Both the position numbers and the translations under genes were made by a program. This document shows, piece after piece, positions 1-9,989 of a stretch of 64,000 nucleotides of DNA. Position 1 is the first letter of the stretch. Each line of letters opens with the position of its first letter. The notes under the pieces are model-generated. The model worked only from the letters and a program-made list of their open reading frames with translations, did not search any database and was not told where the DNA came from. The DNA is from Chondrosia reniformis (lineage: Eukaryota > Porifera > Demospongiae > Chondrillida > Chondrillidae). The DNA is taken from positions 6,078,501 through 6,142,500 of the forward strand of contig OX359192.1 of NCBI GenBank assembly GCA_947172415.1, read 5' to 3'.

Positions 1-2285
1 AGCAGCAATTCTCAATGTCTGAATGGAGGTACCTGTCATGTTACCGACATGTGTGTTTGCAATGCTGGCTTCACAGGGACTTATTGTGATATGGGTTAGT
101 GCCCTTGCAGATATATATGGCTATGTTAAGGGAGTTGTGCGACTCATGATTAGAAAGCCTTTGCATAAATATATACAATATACACACCAGTATATAATAT
201 GTTACTAATGTATATATGTACATATATATATACAGAATATATTGTAAATATTTTTTTTAATAATTATTATACAATTATGACATATTTAATAAAATGTAGA
301 TTTAAACGAGTGTGCATCAGACAATGGATTTTGTGAGCACATCTGTAGCAACACCATCGGAGGTCGGGACTGTTTGTGTAGGCCAGGCTATACCATTAAC
401 AGAAGAGACTGTGACAGTGAGTGTTCTTGGAAATGCTATATTCATGCATATAATAGACTTAGTGTATTTGCTGCTAAGCAAGAGTGCTGCATGCTATAGT
501 ATACTATATTTTCAAGTTACTACAACCAATATATTGCTGATATATATGTATTATGTATATATGGCTCATTAAGGATTTACTTAAAGCCAATTAGTGAAGG
601 CTATACAGAATATTTAAGGAGTATCAAGTTTATATTATGTGCAAGTTTTGCCTTGCTATATACTATCATTTTCATTGCCTGTACTTTAAGATATTGATGA
701 ATGCCAAACAGACAATGGAGGCTGTAGCCACATTTGTACTGACACTGAAGGATCATTTGTCTGCTCCTGTAATCCTGGCTTCGAAGTAGATGCTGATGGA
801 CTTACTTGCATTGGTAAGTACATTATAAATCAGTACTCCCTTCATGCATAATGATTTTTGTTATATATAGACTATATATGCACTTAGGTATACCACATGA
901 AGACATTAGCATTATATATATTAATTACTGTATAAGTCTTATTTTCACCAAATCTACACAGATACTGATGAGTGTGCCACCAATAATGGAGGCTGTACCC
1001 AAATATGTACTAATAATGATGGTTCATTTGTCTGCTCATGTAACACTGGTTATTTGTTGGATGCCGATGGAATGACATGTAATGGTAAGCCTTAAATTGC
1101 TCTACAAGTACAGAGTTCCTAACTCTCATAACATTAGCTATGTATAGTAAAATTGTAAATTTAAACAAAAATATCTCATTGGTAAACTTTAATTTCAGAT
1201 ATTGATGAATGTGCCACCACCAATGGAGGATGTAGTCAGGTTTGTATCAACGAACCAGGATCATTTGTTTGCTCATGTAATCCTGGATATGAGTTGGATG
1301 CAGACGGAGTGACATGCAATGGTTAGCTACTATATTGTAAAAGTATGACATTGCATAATATTATGCTCACGGTATTAGAAACAAATATTTATAGAGATGG
1401 ACAAATATCATGATTGTAAGCAACAAAATATTTCTACTTATATTCAGATATTGATGAATGTGCCAACGCTAATGGTGGTTGTCAACATACCTGTCAGAAT
1501 ACAGTTGGTTCATTCCAATGTATGTGCAATGATGGATATCAGTTGGCTGCAGATGGTCTAGCATGCATGGGTATGTATGATCAAGTGATGTAATAGCCAG
1601 GTTTTTGTGGTGAATAAAGTTATTCTTCCACTTAGATATTAATGAATGTGCTACTGCTAATGGTGGATGCAGTCATATTTGTACAAACACTGCTGGATCA
1701 TTTCGATGCTCCTGTCATTCTGGATATGAATTAGCTTCAGATGGACTGGCTTGTAATGGTAGGTATATCTATATATATAAATATATCGGTATAGATCTAC
1801 TTGCACTTATATATATATACTGTTTGAACAATTTTTGTCAAATTGACATGCCTGTATGTATTTTGTTTCAGATGTTGATGAATGTGCCACTAACAATGGT
1901 GGGTGTGCACATAACTGTAGAAATACAGATGGATCATTTGAATGCAGCTGTAGATCTGGATTCACCCTGGCATCAGATGGGAAAGCATGTAATGAAGACC
2001 GTACGTCAATGATTTATATGTATATATATATATAGCATCACATGCAAGGGTAGCATGCCCACCTTAAGTGATCGCCACACAATTAAGTATACATTTCCCC
2101 ACACTCCAAGTATATACATAATTATTACACTTTGGCATATACAGTTTGTACGTATATACATATAAAATGACTGCTTATTATGTACCTGTATTATAGAACC
2201 AGATGCTGCTCCAGGTCTGAAAGTGTCGCTCTTGGGAGTAATCATTTCTGCTGCTCTGACTGTAACAATAGCTGCTGTTATGTGA
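1..2285 (+). CDS. EGF-repeat surface protein A (5' end outside window)
   Basis: Partial gene for a secreted, probably GPI-anchored EGF-repeat protein. Exons read as 1-94, 300-416, 691-813, 962-1084, 1199-1321, 1448-1570, 1636-1758, 1872-2000 and 2197-2285, with intron phases that join in one frame. The first exon is a short EGF ([13 protein letters not shown]). The next seven are single-domain exons, mostly of calcium-binding type (starts such as DIDEC, then NGGC, GSFVCSC and a final C). The last exon encodes QPDAAPG, then a hydrophobic stretch ending directly at the TGA, with no basic cytoplasmic tail, which fits a GPI-addition signal. The signal-peptide exon should lie upstream of the window. 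Genes at 3817 and 5212 have the same plan, so this is the first member of a tandem family. Function unknown; EGF arrays of this type usually serve adhesion or ligand binding. Confidence 0.85.
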
Positions 2286-3816
2286 TGACATATGTATACT
2301 CCATATGACTGTATGGATAGTACAAGCTATATATAGCCTATTATTAAAACTCACACATACATGCATATATATATAATAATAATTATTATCTATGATACTG
2401 GACTATATATGCATTAATAATTATGATTAAAGAATACATGTAGAGACAATTGCGAGTGACATATACGTATATACAGATCTGATTACCAGCTATAAAAAGT
2501 ATACACAGAATCACCGCTAATAATTATAGTATAAATTAAATATATATAAATACAAGGGAAACATAAACATGGGGTATTTCTATAAATGTAGCTCATGATC
2601 AGTGGCAGAGCACTGGTAATCATAAAAACCAGCTGCAGCTGCCCTACCAGGATTCCTATATGGTAATTGCTTCTTTTGTGTTTTCCTACATATATGCATG
2701 ATGTTTGATATTATAATCGTGCGTGTTCCCATGCATAAATCACTTCAATTAATAGTTGCTTCGAAACCATGTTGCCTTATGTATAGTTTCTAGGCAAATG
2801 AAGCTACATGTATATACTGAGAATATTATCAACGCAATCCCCATATGCATAATATCCATATAATTATGCATGATGGCTCTTGTCAAAGATGTATACAAAC
2901 TGTACACTTGGAAGAATGAGGAAGAAAGAAAAGAAGCCCAATGATATCTTCATCCAAGGCTCTTTAGGTTTGCCTCAAGAACTAATCATGTTTTAAGTCT
3001 AGTCTAAGAAAAATGTGTTTTTAAGTCTAATATCCTCTTATGCTTCCTTAACTTTATAAAAAATTTTTTGAAATATGGTGTTCTAGTTTGTTCACATGCA
3101 TATAAGTTATAAGAAATTAGTATTTATTTGTTACATTAATACATTAATTTATAATCATATATATAATTGAAATGGTTGAGCATCAACAACACAAATATTC
3201 ATTACTGATGACTCCCTTGCTGTTAGCGATCATAAATTGGTGTGAACACTGGTGAGTGTACCTGGTTACCAGGTTTGATTCATTGACTTAAAAGGAGTGT
3301 TATATATATAGAAGCATTCAAATTACACACACAAATGGGAGTATTCCACACACTTCTGAACGTGAGCACTAAATCAATTAAATGATCTGGTGTTGTGTAC
3401 AACCTACACAAATCACAGACACTGAGTTCAACTTATCAGTACAGCTATTTAACAGAGCCATGCAGTGCTTGGTTCCATTAAATTTATCACCTGGTGTTCC
3501 CAGAGATGATACCCTCCTAGTGTACACTCTGATATGTCTGATGCCAGGTAACTACTTGCACCATACATGCTGTTTCCATTCCAATGCGTACACAATATCA
3601 CACTGATTAGATTTTTTCAGCGGCTAATTTGTAGCTATAATACTTCACGCCTTAGGCTCAGGGCTATTATTTTAAAGTTTCTTAGTAAGCGCCCGAGGCA
3701 GCCGTTGTTCTATAAAATAGCGGTTATTGCTGACGACTACATATACCTAGCACAATCAGAGTGTTTATGTTAATTGGACAGTGAATTCTCCGATATACTG
3801 ACATCTTGACCCAGTC
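2286..3816. other. Intergenic, no gene seen
   Basis: AT-rich sequence between EGF genes A and B. It holds short TATA-rich tracts and scattered stop codons on both strands. No exon-like open stretch with usable splice sites or recognisable protein was found. The last few hundred bases should contain the promoter of gene B. Confidence 0.6.
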
Positions 3817-4798
3817 ATGTGCTCTAACTCAGTATTCCTTCTATTCCTTCTTGGGAGCATCCACTACGCAATCAGCCGTATGTCAACTGCGCGACGGCGC
3901 GCGGATCTATACTGTTGTATACTGGTCCATAGCTATATATCATACACCATTATATTTTCCATTTCCTCGGTGCAGAAATTACCCCAGTACCACCATTTTG
4001 TATGGACGATACGGAATGTCAGAATGGAGGTACCTGTCATGTTACTGACATGTGTGTTTGCACTGCTGGATTCACAGGAACATTTTGTGGCCAGGGTAAG
4101 CTAATCAAAATTTTACAAAAGCAAAAGGGCCAGCTTTCAAACTTGTGGTATATATGGATTTATGCACTTTAAATTTACTATATAGACTTGGATGAGTGTT
4201 TGGGAAATAATGGTGGTTGCCAGCAAGTATGTACGAACACCTTCGGAAGTCGTGATTGTTCATGCCAAGCAGGTTACAATGTGGATCCTGCCAATACCAG
4301 AAATTGTATAGGTGAGTATGAATCATTCACGATGTTTCAAAGTTATCTAGAAGCCATGTATACTGCATACTAAAAATAATTCTTATAATAAATGGATTCA
4401 AAGCAACATAAAATAATAAGGAATTGAATAAATATGGCCTTTTTAACTATATGTATATTTAAGAACCTCGTGCATGCTTGGTCAGGAATACTGGTGCATA
4501 TGTGTCTATGCAGATATTGATGAATGTGCTACAAACAATGGTGACTGTGAACACACCTGCACAAATGAGCCAGGTGGACATTCATGTAGCTGTCGATCTG
4601 GTTTTACACTTAATGGTGATGGAAGGACCTGTACTGAAGATCGTAAGTACATGTACTGCATGTAGTTTTGATTACATACGTATTACATTATATTTGATAT
4701 TATATGTAGCACCAGATGCAGCAGTAAGTGTCAAGATGACGTCATTTGGGATAGTGGTTGCCTTGGTACTCGTAACAGTAGCCACACACATTCTATAA
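3817..4798 (+). CDS. EGF-repeat surface protein B (complete, short)
   Basis: Complete five-exon gene: 3817-3877, 3976-4095, 4186-4311, 4514-4642 and 4710-4798. Exon 1 encodes [20 protein letters not shown], a clear signal peptide, and its last base joins the next exon to give a glutamine, as in gene C. Exon 2 is the short EGF ([14 protein letters not shown]), preceded by ITPVPPFC. Exons 3 and 4 are calcium-binding-type EGF domains (DLDEC..., DIDEC...). Exon 5 encodes PPDAAVSVK, then about 20 hydrophobic residues ending at TAA, a likely GPI signal. Mature protein about 150 residues with three EGF domains. The start was chosen because the ATG opens a signal peptide and its donor (GTATGT) keeps frame. 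Function not recognised. Confidence 0.85.
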
Positions 4799-5211
4799 AG
4801 ACATGCAGCAGCAGAAACTTGTTTAATTCTTTGGATATTGAATTCGAAGCTATATAAATATTATTGTACACGCTAAATATAGATGATTATAATCAGTTAT
4901 ATATAGGCAGATTTTTTGATTGTAGAAGTGACCAACAAGATTATATAATAATGAAAATGAATTTCTATAAATCCACTTGTGGTTAATGTGACCTTAGAAT
5001 TATAATTGTGCATGTTCTTAGATATATACATGTGTCATGGTCCGAGAAACAGCTCTCTGTCCCAGTAGAATAAGGAAGATATCAACTAATAAATGCCAAT
5101 TAACGATTAACCTCTTAGACGCCCGGGCTTCTATATTCACAAGCGGAATCAGCTATAAAAGTGTTAGACCCTCATCTAATCGGTAAAAACGTTAAGCGAA
5201 ATAGTGGATCA
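4799..5211. other. Spacer between EGF genes B and C
   Basis: About 410 bp of AT-rich sequence with no coding signal. It must contain the 3' end of gene B and the promoter and 5' leader of gene C. Confidence 0.5.
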
Positions 5212-8200
5212 ATGATGTTTGGTTTGTGCTCCGTAATTCTTCCTCTTCTGGTGTCTCTATATCAGATTCGCGGAACAACTAGTCGTAAGTTGGAAAATCT
5301 AATTATAAAATAGACTATACATGTTCAGCTGCAGCATGTTTACGTATATAGACCTATATATATGTACTCAAAAATTTTATGCAAGAATTTACAAGAGTAT
5401 ACTGAATGCTCATATAGATTGATGCATTTTTTAGTATCAGAGAGTAATGTTTTCATAAAAATTATGTCTACAATCTATAGTAATTATAATTTTCGGATCC
5501 TGGAGGATCATTCTTGGCTGTCCATATAGGTAGACAGATATTCTCGATTCCAACCAATACAGTGTTCAAAAAATAAATTGATCAAAAACTAGTACTCAAA
5601 AAACAATTAACCATACTCCAAACGTTGCCTGTTAAAGGTTATAGATGATCTAGCCAAGATGAGATTATACATGGGGGAATATATCCCTAGAAGTGTGAAT
5701 ATAAGGGTATGCAACATTTTCACACTTCAGTGAGAATGTCTCACTTCATATTTAACAGTGTTGGAGAATAGATGTCAAATACACTTTTATGCAACCCTAG
5801 CTATATTGCAATTACAACCTTTATTTATAACATCATTTATAATTCAATACTGCCCCATATTCTACATCAATTGTTAATAATTTAAAAGTTTTAATTATTA
5901 TGAGTTTTTTCAATTTCTACAGAAATTACCCCAATACCACCATTTTGTAACAGCAATGCTGATTGTCAGAATGGAGGTACCTGTCATGTTACTGATATGT
6001 GTGTTTGCACTGCTGGATACACAGGAGCATTTTGTGGCCAGGGTAAGCCATTGAATATTAGTATACAGCATTAATCATGTCCATGAGTATACTGGATTTG
6101 CATGCAATTCACAAAATACATTTAGATTCCTTAAATTTAATGTACGTGTATCTGTAAATGTATATACATTAGATTCTGGTATACACAGTTAATGTATGGA
6201 GGAGATATATAGGGCATATACGTATGTATGTGTGAACATCAAAATTTGCAAAACTCTTTAGATATGATATTTGGATGTCTGTGAATATTTATGATACAAA
6301 AATAAAGATGGTTGAAAGCCATGTGAATATGTTATCAATACCTTTTAATTTTATTTATGATCAGACATTAATGAATGTGCATCATCAAATGGTGGATGCC
6401 AACAGACATGTACCAATACACCTGGAAGCCGAACCTGCTCCTGTCAAACTGGATATGAAGTAGACCCTTCAAACAGTAGAAACTGCATTAGTAAGTAACT
6501 GTACAATATAGATAAGTATATTAATGTATATACTTTCACGTATGCATCTATACACATAATCATTAAAACATGACTGTTGCATAAAATTATGTGTTTGTAA
6601 TCTATTCCAATATTGTTTGTGGATCAAGTAATTAATCTCTATATATGTACGTAGATGTTATTGAATGTGTCATGCTCTAACAATAGTGCATGAGTCCAGT
6701 CAAATCCATATTGAGACAGTTTACCTGTTCCTCTAACCTAAAATACAGCTAGGAACAGGTAGATTGGCCCAATATTATACTTTAAGCTATATTGTGAGTA
6801 TTCCATATAGAAATGAACACCTATATAGCTACATGTACGTGTATGGCAGGCCAGCCCTGATCAATACATTAAACTTTACTATATTGAACTTTGTTTGACT
6901 TGTGTCCATTGTAGATATTAATGAATGTGACACCGATAATGGAGGATGTAGTCAGGTTTGCACCGATAATGATGGATCATTTGTCTGTTCATGTAACACT
7001 GGCTATGAGTTAGATGCCGATGGGACAACATGCAATGGTAAGACTATATAACTTGTCAGTGCTACAAATACATATTTTAATGGTTCTTTATATGGAAAAT
7101 CAATAACATACATTAATTGGTAACTTTTTAGTTGCATTAATAATAATAGATAGAGATGATACAATAAAATGAGGAGAGAAACTAATGAGTCATTGACAGA
7201 AAATAAAAACATAAAATTAACATTTACTTTGAGTGGAAAAATGGTACAGTACATAGAGTCTGGGTTTCTAACTTGTATACATTGCAGATATTAATGAATG
7301 TGACACCAATAATGGAGGATGCAGTCAAAACTGTGACAACTTTCCTGGACAGTTTTCCTGTTCCTGTAACTCTGGTTACACACTGGCTGCTGATGCAGTC
7401 ACATGCAATGGTATGGCAATCTATATACAGTTATAAGGCAACTATAAACAAATCGACAGATATGAAAATCAAAAACACAGGCCTATATATGCAACCAATA
7501 CACATTTTAATATATATATGTATATGTATAGATGTACGTATATGTGCAATAATGTATGGCATAAAGATACCATAATATTATGCTTAGTGAATCATGTAAT
7601 CTCTATACATATTATATATATATTAGATGTGAATGAATGTGCCACTAACAATGGAGGGTGCAGTCAAATCTGCACTAATACTGATGGTTCCTTTGTCTGT
7701 TCCTGTAACCCTGGTTACACACTGGCTGCTGATGGAGTCACATGCAATGGTATGGCAATCTATATACAGTTATAAGGCAACTATAAACAAATCGACAGAT
7801 ATGAAATCAAAAACACAGGCCTATATATGCAACCAATACACATTTTAATATATATATGTATATGTATAGATGTACGTATATGTGCAATAATGTATGGCAT
7901 AAAGATACCATAATATTATGCTTAGTGAATCATGTAATCTCTATACATATTATATATATATTAGATGTGAATGAATGTGCCACTAACAATGGAGGGTGCA
8001 GTCAAATCTGTACTAATACTGATGGTTCCTTTGTCTGTTCCTGTAACCCTGGTTACACACTGGCTGCTGATGGAGTCACATGCAATGGTATGGCAACCTA
8101 ATGAGTATCAAATGGAAGATATATTATTCATATTATTTAGTTGTTATATAGTTATAGATGTACATATATACAAAATATATGTGTTGACTATATGTATATA

Positions 8201-8748
8201 TCATATGTATAAGTGTATATATAATATTAAGAGAGTATCACAGTTATATGCATACATACACTGTACATATATGTGAATTTGCTTAATTTTGCAGATATTA
8301 ATGAATGTGCCAGTAATAATGGCGGATGTCAGCATAACTGTAGAAATACCGCTGGCTCATTTGATTGCAGCTGTAGATCTGGATATACACTAGCATCAGA
8401 TGGGAAGTCATGCAATCAAAATGGTACGTTAAAGCTTATTGCATTATGTGTTGTTTCACTAGTGGCCATAAAACAAAGTGGCTTGAATTTAATTATTCGC
8501 CAGTGATATTGATTTTTGATTTCTTCCTTCATATATTATTTGAATGGGTAGTGATATATATAAGTATATTTACTTACACATACATAATATGTATACTATG
8601 TAACATCATGCATAAAATTCATATATGACATCATTGTTATATGTACTTGTATACAGAACCAGATGATGCTCCAGGTTTAAAAGTGTCATTCTTGGGAGTA
8701 ATCATTTCTGCTGCATTGACTGTCATAATAGCTACTGTCATGTGGTGA
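5212..8748 (+). CDS. EGF-repeat surface protein C (complete)
   Basis: Complete nine-exon gene: 5212-5284, 5923-6042, 6365-6490, 6915-7037, 7288-7410, 7627-7749, 7965-8087, 8295-8423 and 8657-8748. Exon 1 encodes a signal peptide ([20 protein letters not shown]). Exon 2 is the short EGF found in all three family members. Six calcium-binding-type EGF exons follow (DINEC, DINEC, DINEC, DVNEC, DVNEC, DINEC). The final exon encodes EPDDAPGLK and a hydrophobic end (terminal residues ATVMW), a likely GPI signal nearly identical to that of gene A. Exons 6 and 7 encode the same domain and come from a very recent 338-bp duplication. A decayed extra EGF exon lies in the intron after exon 3. Two in-frame ATGs open exon 1; the first is used here. 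Confidence 0.88.
6655..6765 (+). pseudogene. Decayed calcium-binding EGF exon
   Basis: After a possible acceptor (TACGTAG) the sequence runs like its sister exons: GATGTTATTGAATGTGTCA, then TAACAATAG...TGCATGAGTCCAGTCAAAT, then a CTGTTCCTCTAAC stretch matching the CTGTTCCTGTAAC of live exons. Frame is lost early (stop after about eight codons) and the GGC and Cys codons are broken. A perfect 11-base inverted repeat (6722-6732 and 6751-6761) covers its 3' part. It is best read as a dead copy of an EGF exon left inside an intron. Confidence 0.7.
7411..8087 (+). repeat. Two tandem copies of an intron plus EGF exon (338-339 bp)
   Basis: 7411-7749 and 7750-8087 are almost identical over intron and exon, differing by a one-base A-run change and very few substitutions. 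Each copy is one intron followed by one EGF exon. The encoded domains are the same. This is a fresh in-frame domain duplication in gene C. Confidence 0.93.
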
Positions 8749-9989
8749 TGGATATACTTATTTGGTGAAAAGAGCACAGGAGACTGTACCAAATATTTAC
8801 ATATACTAAGGTAGTAGTAAAAACAGTAGTTTTCATAAATCCAGTTTATGTATGCCTTTGTAAATATATTATAGCTATATCAAACTTAAAACAGACCATA
8901 GTAATATCATCATCATTAAACTCTGCGTATTACCCCTGCCCATTCATGTCCCCTGAGGAGCACAATGAGCTAATGGATGGAACTGAAGTTCGCTAACTGG
9001 GAACCAGATGATGATATATCAGATCAGACCAGCTTCTGAGAAATCAAGAGTCAAATAATAATATTAAAGCTTTAAGATCAAATTGCAATTTTGCTACAAA
9101 AATTAATACATATGAAAATTTCAAATGATGCATGTATAGGCTAATTTAAGATACTCACTGCTATTATATCTTGATCTATATAAGGAACCATTCCTTTTAA
9201 GTAACATAATTACATTCTGCAAATGTTGACGAAACTAAAACTTAGTCTCAACACCCACATGCAGACAATTAACATTGAGTTTCACATCTTGCTACATTCC
9301 AATCTGCCCACGCACATATTAACCTTGGTTGGATCACATGAGTATTGCATGGGTTCTTTTGCAATAGAGTTAAAATGGCTGACAAAGTGATTGTGTAAGA
9401 ATTTCATGGCAAGCTGGGCACAATAGTGAATGTTTAGTAAATTTTACAATTACGTATGTCCTTGTCACTGATGCACATGTATTGCACATTCAAAACAGTA
9501 TCCATATTGTACACTTACCTCCTCCAGCTAACAACATATTTACACCTATTTGTGTGTACTAAGATGCCTCGTATGAATAGGCAGGAATTAGAAGCATGTA
9601 TGAATTTCTTGATTTTACAAAAAACATAGAGATGCCTCGTATGAATAGGCAGGAATTAGAAGCATGTATGAATTTCTTGATTTTACAAAAAACATAGAGA
9701 TGCCTCGTATGAATAGGCAGGAATTAGAAGCATGTATGAATTTCTTGATTTTACAAAAAACATAACTGTTCATTCAACTGATAAAAATTATACTGCATGT
9801 GCAAGGAGTATAATCAATACTTTTCATATTACACGATTCATTGGGCATATCTAATTTTTGAAAATATATTAACTGAACACAATACAAATACATATCTATG
9901 TATAGACCAAAACAGTTTAGTAAATATTGTCAAAGAAATGAATTGGAACAATTAAACGGTACAAGAGGAACAGTTACAGTCATAAATGA
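8749..9989. other. Intergenic between EGF gene C and ARMC1
   Basis: The two genes converge here, so both 3' untranslated regions lie in this span. It also holds a 68-bp triplicated block at 9564-9764. A short segment at about 8930-8995 (CCTGAGGAGCACAATGAG and flanks) recurs near 47890 in a myosin intron, so it is a dispersed repeat. No further gene seen. Confidence 0.6.
9564..9764. repeat. 68-bp unit, three perfect tandem copies
   Basis: Units start at 9564, 9632 and 9700 (ATGCCTCGTATGAATAGGCA...). The three copies are identical, with the last cut short by a few bases. They lie just downstream of the ARMC1 stop codon, in its likely 3' flank. Confidence 0.95.
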
